DNA from: Halococcus salifodinae DSM 8989
Lineage (GTDB): Archaea; Halobacteriota; Halobacteria; Halobacteriales; Halococcaceae
DNA length: 57,666 bases
Assembly: GCF_000336935.1 (NCBI RefSeq)
Contig: NZ_AOME01000078.1
Coordinates: 9,160 to 66,825, forward strand
Reading direction: 5' to 3'
Below the pieces are notes generated by a model, which saw only the letters and a list, made by a program, of their open reading frames with translations, did no database searches and was not told the DNA's origin. This document shows positions 17,112-25,291 of the stretch, one piece after another (the first letter of the stretch is position 1; the number at the start of each line of letters is the position of its first letter). The translations under genes and the position numbers were made by a program.

Positions 17112-18563
17112 CTACTCGTAGCTGCCGAGCTCGCACTCGGCCGCCGGGCCGGTGTTGCAGTCGTAGCCGACCTGGTCGCTGGGGACGAGGTTGACGAGAT
17201 CCAGCAGGTCGCCCTCGCTCTGGTCGCCGGTCTGTTTCCCCTGGACGACCGGGACCGCCCGTTGAGCCTGGTGGTCGCATTTCCGCATCACTTCCTGGCC
17301 CAGACCGATGTTGTTGTACTCGTAACCCTCGAGCTGTCGGATGACTTCCGGCGGGTAGAACGTCCCAGCGCGTTCGGCGGCGGCCGCGTACTGGAGGATC
17401 TGTGCGTACGCGAGCTGTGCGACGCCCGGTGGTGGGTTGCCATACTCCTGCTGGAACGCGTCGGCGAACGTGTTCGATGGCTCGTTGTCGATCCCCGGAT
17501 CCCACGCGGTCGTCCCGAACACGCCCGGGATCGCCTGTTTCGCGTTACCGGCCACCAGCTGGTTGTACAGCGGGACGACGATTTCCATGTTCTCCGTCAG
17601 ACCCTGGTTGACGGCCTGCTTGAGCGAGTTCGCACCGTCGAGCCCGTACTCGTCGAGGAACAGCACGTCCGCGTCCGAGCTTTGGGCCTCCGAGAGGTAC
17701 GAGGAGAAATCGGAGGTTCCCAGCGGCGTCGCCGTGTTGCCGACCTCGGTCCAGCCGGCCTCCTCGAAGAACTGCTTCATCGACGACTGGACGCTCTGGC
17801 CCCACGTGTAGTCGGCGTAGAGCTGGTAGAAGTTCAGGTCGTCCCCGTACTCCTCCGTCACCGGTGGCACGAGTGCCTGTGCGGTCGTGTATGCGTTGAA
17901 CATCTCCCGGAAGGCGTACCGCCGGCAGTCCTTTCCGGTCGTGGCGTTCGAGTGGGTGAGACAACACTGGTACAGCACCTTCTCCTGTTGGGCCAGCGAT
18001 TCGAGCGCGATCGCCACTGCACTCGACGACCCGCCGGTGAACATGATCACGTTGTCCCGATTGATCATCCGGCTGGCGGCGTTCCGTGCCGTGTCGGGGT
18101 CGGTCGCTGTGTCGCCCTCTACGAAGTCGATCTGCTTGCCGAGCACGCCATCACCGCTGAGGTCCTCGAAGTTGCCGACCCAGCCGCCGCCGTTGTTGAG
18201 ATGGTTGATGGCGAGTTTGTACGCGTTGAGTTCGCTCGCGCCCTCTGCTTGGTAGGACCCGCTCTGGGGGACGGTGAGCCCGAACATCGCGGTATCGCCT
18301 TCGATCGGGAAGTTGCCGAGTGACGGGTAATCCCCGCCGCCACCGCCGGAACCGTTACCACCACCGCCGGAACCGTTACCACCACCACCGGACCCGTTGC
18401 TTCCACCGCCGCCACCGCCGGAACCGTTACCGCCACCACTGGAGTCGTTTCCGTCGCCACCACCGCCGAGACAGCCTGCCAAACCGGCGATACCGACGGT
18501 TCCCGATGCACCGGCCAGTTTGAGCACGTCACGGCGGGTCTGTCCTGTGTCCTCGCGTCGCAT
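17112..18563 (-). CDS. livK: Liv-type substrate-binding lipoprotein, Tat-exported, with glycine sequon linker
   Basis: The 483-residue protein has a Tat lipoprotein signal (TRRDVLKLAGASG ... GLAGC lipobox), then a Gly-rich linker of about 40 residues with one NDS and four NGS sequons, then a periplasmic-binding-protein type 1 domain (FGLTVPQSGSYQAEGASEL; GDTATDPDTARNAASRMI; MFTGGSSSAVA). It captures the substrate outside the membrane for LivHMGF. Such domains bind branched-chain amino acids, amides, urea or short organic acids; the neighbouring acs and mutase genes make a small carboxylate or branched-chain amino acid attractive, but this is inference. The ATG at 18563 gives a complete Tat signal. 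Confidence 0.9.
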   Translation of the reverse strand: MRREDTGQTRRDVLKLAGASGTVGIAGLAGCLGGGGDGNDSSGGGNGSGGGGGGSNGSGGGGNGSGGGGNGSGGGGGDYPSLGNFPIEGDTAMFGLTVPQSGSYQAEGASELNAYKLAINHLNNGGGWVGNFEDLSGDGVLGKQIDFVEGDTATDPDTARNAASRMINRDNVIMFTGGSSSAVAIALESLAQQEKVLYQCCLTHSNATTGKDCRRYAFREMFNAYTTAQALVPPVTEEYGDDLNFYQLYADYTWGQSVQSSMKQFFEEAGWTEVGNTATPLGTSDFSSYLSEAQSSDADVLFLDEYGLDGANSLKQAVNQGLTENMEIVVPLYNQLVAGNAKQAIPGVFGTTAWDPGIDNEPSNTFADAFQQEYGNPPPGVAQLAYAQILQYAAAAERAGTFYPPEVIRQLEGYEYNNIGLGQEVMRKCDHQAQRAVPVVQGKQTGDQSEGDLLDLVNLVPSDQVGYDCNTGPAAECELGSYE

Positions 18564-18584
18564 ACCAGTTGCATGGAAGAAGAA

Positions 18585-18596
18585 CATAATAATCTT
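18585..18596 (-). promoter_or_regulatory. TATA-like element of livK
   Basis: On the minus strand AAGATTATTATG lies 22-33 nt before the livK ATG at 18563, the place of a TATA box for a leaderless transcript. The surrounding 18580-18630 is markedly AT-rich. Confidence 0.45.
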
Positions 18597-18722
18597 TGCA
18601 TCAGAACAATATCTGTGGTTGATCAATAAAGCAGGCGATTGATGCCACTCCTGGAACTGAATCGATACCGTTCGACACGTTGGACCGTCGAGACGGCTCG
18701 GTGAGGACGAGTGGACGGCTGT

Positions 18723-20699
18723 TTAGTCGGCCTGGACCTGGTCGCGGATCTCCTCGGGGACGCTCGGATCCCGAAGTGTGGTGGTGTTCCCCAGATCGTC
18801 ACCGTTCGAGATGTTCTCGAGCAGTCGGCGCATGATCTTGCCCGACCGGGTTTTCGGGAGGTCGTCGACGAAGATGACCTCGTTCGGTCGCGCGAACTTC
18901 CCGATCTCCTGCTCGATCGCGCCCACGATCCGGTCGCGGACCGCCTCGCTCTCTTCGACACCCTCCCTGACGGTGACGTAGACGTCGGGGACTTCGCCCT
19001 TCTGGGCGTCCTCGCGCGCGGCGACCGCGGCCTCGGCGACGTCCTCGACCTCCGCGACGGCACTTTCGAGCTCCATCGTTCCCAGCCGGTGGCCGGCGAC
19101 GTTCATCACGTCGTCGAGCCGCCCGAGAACACGATAGTAGCCGTCCTCGGCCTGGACCGCGCCGTCGCCCGCCTCGTACACCCAGTCGCTCGAATCGTCG
19201 GAATCCGTGTCCGAGAACCGCTCCCAGTACTCCGAGATGAACCGCTCGTCGTTGCCGTAGACGGTCTGGAGCATCCCGGGCCACGGGCGCTCGATGACGA
19301 GGTTGCCCGCCTCGTCGCTTTCGGTCGGGATCGCCTCGCCGTTGTCGTCGTAGATCGCGGGCTGGATCCCCGGTGCGGGGTGGCCCGCGCTGCCTGGCTT
19401 CATGTCTTGGATCGCGGGCAGGTTGGTGATGAGGTGGCCGCCAGTCTCGGTCTGCCACCACGTGTCGACGATGACCGCGCTCTCGTCGCCGATGTGCTTG
19501 TAGTACCAGAGCCACGCCTCGGGCTGGATCGGCTCGCCCACGGTGGTCATGTGTCGGAAGTCGAAGTCGTGGCCCTCGACGTGCTCCTCGCCCCATTTCA
19601 TGAACTGACGCACGGCAGTCGGCGAGGTGTGGAAGATATCGACGTCGTAGGACTCGGCGATCTCCCAGATCCGGCTCTTGGTGGGATGATCGGGTGCGCC
19701 CTCGTACATCACCGTCGTCGTGCCCAGCGAGAGTGGGCCGTAGACGATGTAGGAGTGGCCGGTGATCCAGCCGATGTCGGCGGGACACCAGTAGGTGTCC
19801 TCGGGTTTGATGTCCTCGACGTACTTCGAGGTCCCCGTCACGTACGCGAGATACCCGCCGGTGCGGTGCTGACAGCCCTTCGGCTGGCCGGTCGTGCCGG
19901 AGGTGTACATCAAAAAGAGGGGGTCCTCGGCGTCGCGACTGACCGGCTCGACCGTCTCGCCGCGGTGGTCGTCCAGCAGCGCCGACATCATCGTGTAGTC
20001 GTCGCTGACGTCGACCTCCGGCTCGTCGTGGCGGGTCCACGCGAGGACCTCGGGATCACGGTCGGTCTCCGTCATGGCCTGGTCGGCCTTCTCGATGTGA
20101 TCGAGGAACTCGCCGCGGCGGTAGTAGCCGTCGATCGTCACGATGTGATCCGACTCGGCGCTGCCGACGCGCTCGGCGAGCGCGTTCGCCGAAAAGCCCG
20201 CGAAGACCACGCTGTGGGGCGCACCGATCCGGGCACACGCGAGCATCGTGATCGGGAGCGCGGGCACCATCGGGAGGTGGATCGTGACGATATCGTCCTC
20301 TTCGACCCCGACCGATCGGAGTGCGGCCGCGGTCTCGTTGACCTGTTCGTGGAGATCGTCGTAGGTGATGTCGCGGGTCTCGCCGTCCTCACCCTCCCAG
20401 AGGATGGCGGTCTCGTCGCCACGCTCTGCGAGGTGGCGGTCGACGCAGTTGTGGCTCGCGTTCAACTCCCCGCCGACGAACCACTCGTAGAACGGTGGGT
20501 TGGAGTCGTCGAGCACCGTGTCCCACTCGGACTCCCAGTCGAGCATCTCGGCGTACTCCTCGAAGCCTGCGGGGAACTCGTCGAAGCGGTCGTAGATCGC
20601 GGGGTCGGCGGCGTTCGCCTGGTCGACGAACGATTCGGGCGGCTCGAAGTAGTCCTGTTCGGCGAGCCGCGACTCGATCGTGATATCCTCGTCTGACAT
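18723..20699 (-). CDS. acs: Acetyl-CoA synthetase (AMP-forming)
   Basis: The 658-residue enzyme has the Acs N-terminal region (YDRFDEFPAGFEEYAEMLDW-like start), the AMP-binding P-loop YTSGTTGQPKG, the acyl-pocket region with WWQTETGGH, the hinge GRLDDVMNVAGHRLGT, and the C-terminal catalytic Lys motif TRSGKIMRR. It converts acetate, ATP and CoA to acetyl-CoA in the cytosol; related enzymes may use propionate. The ATG at 20699 matches the normal family start. It is followed downstream by livK, 160 nt away on the same strand, and preceded by the methylmalonyl-CoA mutase gene. A 14-bp perfect palindrome lies 39-52 nt upstream. Confidence 0.94.
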   Translation of the reverse strand: MSDEDITIESRLAEQDYFEPPESFVDQANAADPAIYDRFDEFPAGFEEYAEMLDWESEWDTVLDDSNPPFYEWFVGGELNASHNCVDRHLAERGDETAILWEGEDGETRDITYDDLHEQVNETAAALRSVGVEEDDIVTIHLPMVPALPITMLACARIGAPHSVVFAGFSANALAERVGSAESDHIVTIDGYYRRGEFLDHIEKADQAMTETDRDPEVLAWTRHDEPEVDVSDDYTMMSALLDDHRGETVEPVSRDAEDPLFLMYTSGTTGQPKGCQHRTGGYLAYVTGTSKYVEDIKPEDTYWCPADIGWITGHSYIVYGPLSLGTTTVMYEGAPDHPTKSRIWEIAESYDVDIFHTSPTAVRQFMKWGEEHVEGHDFDFRHMTTVGEPIQPEAWLWYYKHIGDESAVIVDTWWQTETGGHLITNLPAIQDMKPGSAGHPAPGIQPAIYDDNGEAIPTESDEAGNLVIERPWPGMLQTVYGNDERFISEYWERFSDTDSDDSSDWVYEAGDGAVQAEDGYYRVLGRLDDVMNVAGHRLGTMELESAVAEVEDVAEAAVAAREDAQKGEVPDVYVTVREGVEESEAVRDRIVGAIEQEIGKFARPNEVIFVDDLPKTRSGKIMRRLLENISNGDDLGNTTTLRDPSVPEEIRDQVQAD

Positions 20700-20737
20700 G
20701 ATTGTCCTCCAGTCGTGTGGTTCGGTGGTACGCCACA

Positions 20738-20751
20738 TATCGTTAACGATA
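20738..20751. promoter_or_regulatory. Palindrome in the acs promoter region
   Basis: TATCGTTAACGATA is a perfect 14-bp palindrome 39-52 nt before the acs start codon, just upstream of where a TATA/BRE should be. It is a candidate binding site for a dimeric activator or repressor. Confidence 0.4.
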
Positions 20752-20845
20752 CCCGCATTGTTTCGCGACACAAGAACTCGAATCGAAAATCCGGGCGTGT
20801 CGCCGTCGGTCGATCGGGCGTGTTCGGACGTCGACGCTTCCGTGA

Positions 20846-22546
20846 TCAGGCGACGCCGACGGTCTCGCTGTACGAACCGTGGCGCGCCTCGAACACCCGC
20901 ATGATCTCGCCCATCGACGTCCCGACCTTGACCGCGTCGACGATCGCCGGCATCGTGTTCTCGCCCGTCTCGATGGCGTCTTCGAGGTCCGCCAGCGCGT
21001 CCTCGACCTTCCCGTCGTCGCGTTCTGCTTTCACGTCGGCGAGGCGGGACTGCTGTCGTTCCTGGACCCCCTCGTCGACTTCGAGGATCTCCGGGCGGGT
21101 GTCCTCGTCCATCGTGTACTCGTTGACGCCGACGACGGTCTCCTCGCCTTCCTCGACGCGCTCTTGATACTCGAACGAGGCGTCCTGAATCTCGCGGTGG
21201 AAGTAGCCCTGTTCGATTCCCGTCAGGACGCCGTCTCGAACGGAGCCGTCGCCCATCTCGCGGATCTCCTCGATGTATTCCATCGCTTTCGCCTCGGTCT
21301 CGTCGGTCAGCGACTCGACCGCGAAACTCCCCCCGAGCGGGTCAACGATGTCGGCCGCACCGGATTCCTCGGCGATGATCTGCTGAGTCCGGAGCGCCAC
21401 ACGAACGGCGTCTTCGGATGGCAGCGCAAGCGCCTCGTCGTAGCTGTTGGTGTGGAGGCTCTGTGTTCCACCGAGCACGCCCGCGAGCGCCTGAACCGTC
21501 ACGCGGGCGATGTTGTTGAGCGGCTGCTGGGCAGTGAGAGACTGACCCGCGGTCTGGGTGTGGAACTTCAACTGCTTCGATTTCGGGTCCTCGGCGTCGT
21601 ACCACTCGTCCATCACGTTCGCGTAGATCCGGCGGGCGGCCCGGAACTTCGCGACCTCCTCGAACAGCGAGTTGTGCGAGTTGAAGAAAAAGGACAGTTG
21701 CGGGGCGAACTCGTCGATCTCGAGTCCGCGCTCCATCGCGTCCTCGACGTACGCGAACCCGTCGGCGAGGGTGAAGGCGAGCTCCTGAATCGCGGTCGAG
21801 CCCGCTTCCCGGATGTGATATCCCGAGATCGAGATCGGCTTGATCTTCGGGGTCTCTTCGACCGCGAACTCGACAGTATCAGTAACGAGTTCGAGTGAAG
21901 ACTCGGGGGGCGTGACCCACTCTTTCTGGGCGATGAACTCCTTCAGCATGTCGTTCTGCATGGTCCCACGAAGTTTCTCGCGGGGCACGCCACGCTTGTC
22001 GGCGAGCGCGACGTACATCGCGAAGATCACGGGTGCGCTCGGGTTGATGGTGAAGGAGGTCGAGACCTCTTCGAGATCGATCCCGTCGAAGAGGATCTCC
22101 ATGTCCCGAAGCGTGTCGACAGCGACGCCCTCTCTCCCCACTTCGCCGTCGGCCATCGGATCGTCCGAATCGATCCCCATCAGCGTCGGCATGTCGAACG
22201 CGGTCGATAGGCCGGTTTGCCCTTCGTCGACGAGGAAACGGAACCGCTCGTTGGTCTCTTCTGCGGTGCCGAACCCGGCGAACTGGCGCATCGTCCACGT
22301 CCGACCGCGGTACATCGTGGGGTAGACACCCCGGGTGTAGGGCTCCTCGCCGGGGTACCCGAGATCCTCCTCGTAGTCGATGTCCGCGACGTCGTCGGGG
22401 GTGTAGAGTCGGTCGACTTCGAGGTTCGAGACGGTGGCGAAGCGCTCCTGGCGCTCGCCGTGGCGATCGAGAACGGGGTCGAGCGTCTCCTCGCTCCACC
22501 GTTCTTTCTCCTCCCGAATTGCGGCGAGATCTTCATCGTCGTACAT
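20846..22546 (-). CDS. Methylmalonyl-CoA mutase large (catalytic) subunit
   Basis: The 566-residue protein is the TIM-barrel catalytic part of methylmalonyl-CoA mutase, with YTRGVYPTMYRGRTWTMRQ, GLSTAFDMPTLMGIDSDDP, SISGYHIREAGST and QQPLNNIARVTVQALAGVL. It lacks the cobalamin-binding domain (DxHxxG), which in archaea is a separate small subunit encoded elsewhere. The enzyme interconverts methylmalonyl-CoA and succinyl-CoA, used in propionate, branched-chain amino acid or methylaspartate metabolism. ATG at 22546 (MYDDEDLAAIREEKERW) matches the family start. It lies upstream of acs on the same strand, 146 nt away. Confidence 0.92.
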   Translation of the reverse strand: MYDDEDLAAIREEKERWSEETLDPVLDRHGERQERFATVSNLEVDRLYTPDDVADIDYEEDLGYPGEEPYTRGVYPTMYRGRTWTMRQFAGFGTAEETNERFRFLVDEGQTGLSTAFDMPTLMGIDSDDPMADGEVGREGVAVDTLRDMEILFDGIDLEEVSTSFTINPSAPVIFAMYVALADKRGVPREKLRGTMQNDMLKEFIAQKEWVTPPESSLELVTDTVEFAVEETPKIKPISISGYHIREAGSTAIQELAFTLADGFAYVEDAMERGLEIDEFAPQLSFFFNSHNSLFEEVAKFRAARRIYANVMDEWYDAEDPKSKQLKFHTQTAGQSLTAQQPLNNIARVTVQALAGVLGGTQSLHTNSYDEALALPSEDAVRVALRTQQIIAEESGAADIVDPLGGSFAVESLTDETEAKAMEYIEEIREMGDGSVRDGVLTGIEQGYFHREIQDASFEYQERVEEGEETVVGVNEYTMDEDTRPEILEVDEGVQERQQSRLADVKAERDDGKVEDALADLEDAIETGENTMPAIVDAVKVGTSMGEIMRVFEARHGSYSETVGVA

Positions 22547-22649
22547 ACTGGACGTTGTTACCGGGCCGGTAAAGAAGATTCGGGCATCGGTGTCGATCGA
22601 GCACGGATCGATACCGACGGACGGCCGAACGTCGACCACGACCCACTCC

Positions 22650-22890
22650 ACAGCGGATCCGAGCGACGCCTCTCGGCCCTCGGCAACGAAACGCGGGTCG
22701 CCATCCACCGTGAGATCGCGGATGCCGAGGACGCGCTTTCCTTTTCGGACCTGCGCGAGCGAGTCGGGACCCGCGACTCGGGGAAGTCCGTGGGTTGGAC
22801 GGGTGTTGGAACTGCGGAGAGGAGGGGTTTCTGGAACGCTACGCCGCTTCGCTCGTCACTCGGGAGTCATATTCGGATCCGATGACACAC
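22650..22890 (+). pseudogene. Remnant of a winged-helix (ArsR-like) regulator with zinc-ribbon end
   Basis: In one frame 22655-22787 encodes SERRLSALGNETRVAIHREI ... LSFSDLRERVGTRDSGK, the start of a common haloarchaeal winged-helix regulator (LGNETRxxIL, SFSELRxRVGxxDSG). The expected middle part (recognition helix onward) is missing. From 22795, two bases out of that frame, CWNCGEEGFLERYAAS resembles the C-terminal CxxCG zinc-ribbon of the same proteins. No proper start codon or full domain remains. I read this as a deleted and frameshifted gene. It sits between the divergent mutase start and the cystathionine enzyme stop, whose coding sequence it abuts. Confidence 0.5.
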
Positions 22891-24099
22891 TCATTGCGCT
22901 ATCGATGCAAATCCGTCGTCGAGATCCGCAACGAGGTCGTCGATATGCTCGATACCTACGGACATTCTGATGAGTGTATCGGTGATTCCGAGCGCCGATC
23001 GGGTTTCGGCTCCCAGCGGTTCGTGCGTCATCGCTGCGGGCAGTTGGATCAGCGACTCGACACCACCAACCGAAACTGCCAGTGAGAACTCCGAAAGCGA
23101 TTCGAGAAATTCGATCGCATCGGACTGATCTCCCTGGATATCGAACGAAAGAATACCCCCGTAGCCGGACTGCTGGCGCTCGGACAGATCGTGTTGGGGG
23201 TGGGACTCCAATCCAGGATAGTGGACGGTATCCACCGCATCGTGGTCTTCCAAGTACTCTGCGATCACCAGTGCGTTAGCTTCGTGATCACGCATCCGGG
23301 CAGAGAGCGTTTTCGTCCCCCGGAGAAGGAGATATGCGTCGAATGGCGGCATCTGATTCCCCAATGCGATCTGTTGGAGGAATTTCATCTCTTCGGCTAC
23401 CGTATCGTGATCGGTGACGACAGCACCGCCGATGGAGTCGGAGTGGCCGTTGAGGTACTTCGTCGTGGAGTGAGCGACCACGTCAGCACCGAGCGAAAGT
23501 GGTTGCTGGAAGTACGGAGAGAGAAACGTGTTGTCGACACCGAGCAGCGCATCGTTTTCGTGGGCAACGTTCGCTATCGTAGACAGATCACATATCCGCA
23601 TGGATGGGTTCGTTGGGGACTCCATCCAGACCAGCTTCGTTTCGGGCTGGATGGCTGCCTCGACGTTCCCAGGGTCGGTTGCATCAACACTGGTCACTCG
23701 AACGTTCAACTGCTTTTCGAAGAAATCGGTCAGCATCCGTGTTGTACCTGCATAGAGGTCATCGAACGCGACGACGTGATCACCTGGCTCGACGGTGGCG
23801 AGAAACGTGGTCGCGATGGCAGCAGAACCCGACGCGAAACAGAAGCCGTGATCTGCCCGTTCGAGGCTAGCAATTCGCTTCTCAGCAGCGTGCCGTGTTG
23901 GGTTCGAGAGCCGACCGTAGAGGTATTCGCCGCGATCCGGGTCGACGTCTTCCAACGAGAGGTCGGAGTCGATACCGGGGAGGGTGTACGTAGAGGCCAG
24001 ATGAATCGGGACCGTCACGTCTCCGGCACTCGTCTCTGCGGGATCTTCGCCGGTCGAGACACTCCGTGTCTCGAAACGAGGCTCAGTCTCTCTCTCCAT
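22891..24099 (-). CDS. Cystathionine gamma-synthase/lyase family PLP enzyme
   Basis: The 402-residue enzyme is a Cys/Met metabolism PLP protein: RLSNPTRHAAEKRIASLE, the cofactor-contacting FASGSAAIATTFLA, the Asp in LLGVDNTFLSPYFQQPL, the PLP lysine in VVAHSTTKYLNGHSD, and GGILSFDI. It is cytosolic and a tetramer in the family. Synthase, gamma-lyase and O-acetylhomoserine sulfhydrylase activities cannot be separated by sequence reading. ATG at 24099 (MERETEPRFETRSV) is preferred over one seven codons upstream because a TATA-like GATAAA (minus strand TTTATC) lies 24-29 nt upstream. Confidence 0.88.
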   Translation of the reverse strand: MERETEPRFETRSVSTGEDPAETSAGDVTVPIHLASTYTLPGIDSDLSLEDVDPDRGEYLYGRLSNPTRHAAEKRIASLERADHGFCFASGSAAIATTFLATVEPGDHVVAFDDLYAGTTRMLTDFFEKQLNVRVTSVDATDPGNVEAAIQPETKLVWMESPTNPSMRICDLSTIANVAHENDALLGVDNTFLSPYFQQPLSLGADVVAHSTTKYLNGHSDSIGGAVVTDHDTVAEEMKFLQQIALGNQMPPFDAYLLLRGTKTLSARMRDHEANALVIAEYLEDHDAVDTVHYPGLESHPQHDLSERQQSGYGGILSFDIQGDQSDAIEFLESLSEFSLAVSVGGVESLIQLPAAMTHEPLGAETRSALGITDTLIRMSVGIEHIDDLVADLDDGFASIAQ

Positions 24100-24120
24100 G
24101 CCACTGCCACGGACAGCCAC

Positions 24121-24130
24121 GCGATAAACG
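24121..24130 (-). promoter_or_regulatory. TATA box of the cystathionine enzyme gene
   Basis: Minus-strand CGTTTATCGC lies 22-31 nt before the ATG at 24099. Confidence 0.5.
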
Positions 24131-24475
24131 TGTGCAATTTCGGGTAATAAAAACCAATATTCGTATTACTTTCGATCATCACGCAACGATACTACCTCTG
24201 GATTCGTGGGTTGTGTGCTGCTTTCAGAACTTCTTCGCGATTCGGGGTGGAACCCGATCGCTCCCGGTAGTTGTCGAACCGCTCGTATTCGAAGTGTGTC
24301 CCGGATCGCCGATGCTGATAACGGTAGCAACACAAAAGCGACGACTGGTGGCGTGCAAACGGGGGACAGGCTGTCGAGAGGGTAGCGAAAGTCCATGAAA
24401 TCGTGCCGATCCCGGTCGCGAACAGTTCGCCGAGCTCGGCGACGCGATCCGGGCGGAGACGGCGGCGTCGAGCGC
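24131..24475. other. Intergenic stretch without a recognisable gene
   Basis: About 345 nt with lower GC than its flanks. On the minus strand around 24200-24330 a short frame contains HFEYERFDNYRERSGSTPNR, which looks protein-like but has no start codon context and matches nothing I can name. It may be the end of a decayed gene. No tRNA, repeat or terminal inverted repeat was found. Confidence 0.4.
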
Positions 24476-25291
24476 TCAGTAGTGACCCATGACGCCCTTT
24501 CGCCGCGCGCGGCGCTGCGCCCGGTGGAAGGCGAGATAGCCGACGCCGAGATAGCCGACCGCGGTGGCGACGAGGATCGCGAGCTCGGTGACAGGAAGCT
24601 CCCAGAGCCGGACGCCATCGGTCATCGCGCGCCCGAGGAGGTGGCTGCCCTGGGCGAGCGGGAGCCATTTGAGGAGCGGGTACTGGGTGACCGGCGCGGC
24701 GATCAGGCCGATCAGCACGAACTGGACGATGTTGAAGGCGTTCTCGACCCGCTTGTAGAGCAGGGCGAGCGCCCCCATGGCGAACCCGACGCCGACCGCG
24801 GGTGCGACCGCGAGCCCGCCGAGGATCAACACCGTCACCGGTTCGATGACGAGGGACTGACCGGTCGTGGCGAGCATCAACGCGAGGATAAGCACTCCCC
24901 AGAGGAACGCCTCCAGTACGTTTACCGCGGTCTTGATCGCCATCACCCGCCCGAAGCCAAAGGGCGACATGAACAGCTGTTCGAGGGTGCCCCACTGTGA
25001 CTCGCGAGTCACGTTCCACGCGAGCCCGGAATAGGCCGTGATCGAGACCGACCAGAGCATGTAGCCCACGATGATCCCCTCGATCGAGTTCGCGAGCGCC
25101 GCGCCCGCGATCGCGCGCCCGCCGAAGAAGATGATGAGGAAGACCAGATACATCACCCCGAACTGTGAGAGCGTGTTGACCGGGTAGCGCACGAGGAGGA
25201 GCGCGCGCTTTTTCGCGATCGCCCTGACGAGGGTCGCAAGGCTGGCGTCGGTGGTTGCGCCCGTTCCTGGGCTCGCGGTGTCCGTACTCAT
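24476..25291 (-). CDS. ABC-2 type exporter permease
   Basis: The 271-residue protein has a polar N-terminus and six hydrophobic segments, typical for an ABC-2 permease: VMYLVFLIIFFGGRAIAG, EGIIVGYMLWSVSITAYSG, the coupling segment NVTRESQWGTLEQLFMSPFGFGRV and a final helix followed by a basic tail (HRAQRRARRKGVMGHY). It pairs with the ATPase encoded just upstream, whose stop overlaps its start by 4 nt (ATGA). The exported compound is unknown. Confidence 0.88.
   Translation of the reverse strand: MSTDTASPGTGATTDASLATLVRAIAKKRALLLVRYPVNTLSQFGVMYLVFLIIFFGGRAIAGAALANSIEGIIVGYMLWSVSITAYSGLAWNVTRESQWGTLEQLFMSPFGFGRVMAIKTAVNVLEAFLWGVLILALMLATTGQSLVIEPVTVLILGGLAVAPAVGVGFAMGALALLYKRVENAFNIVQFVLIGLIAAPVTQYPLLKWLPLAQGSHLLGRAMTDGVRLWELPVTELAILVATAVGYLGVGYLAFHRAQRRARRKGVMGHY

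Noticed and set aside
18711-20696. 661-codon plus-strand ORF opposite acs
   Set aside because: Antisense shadow; acs on the minus strand has all adenylate-forming motifs.
24131-24475. Protein gene on the plus strand (24066-24398)
   Set aside because: It overlaps the start of the cystathionine enzyme gene, has atypical composition for this genome and no recognisable motif.
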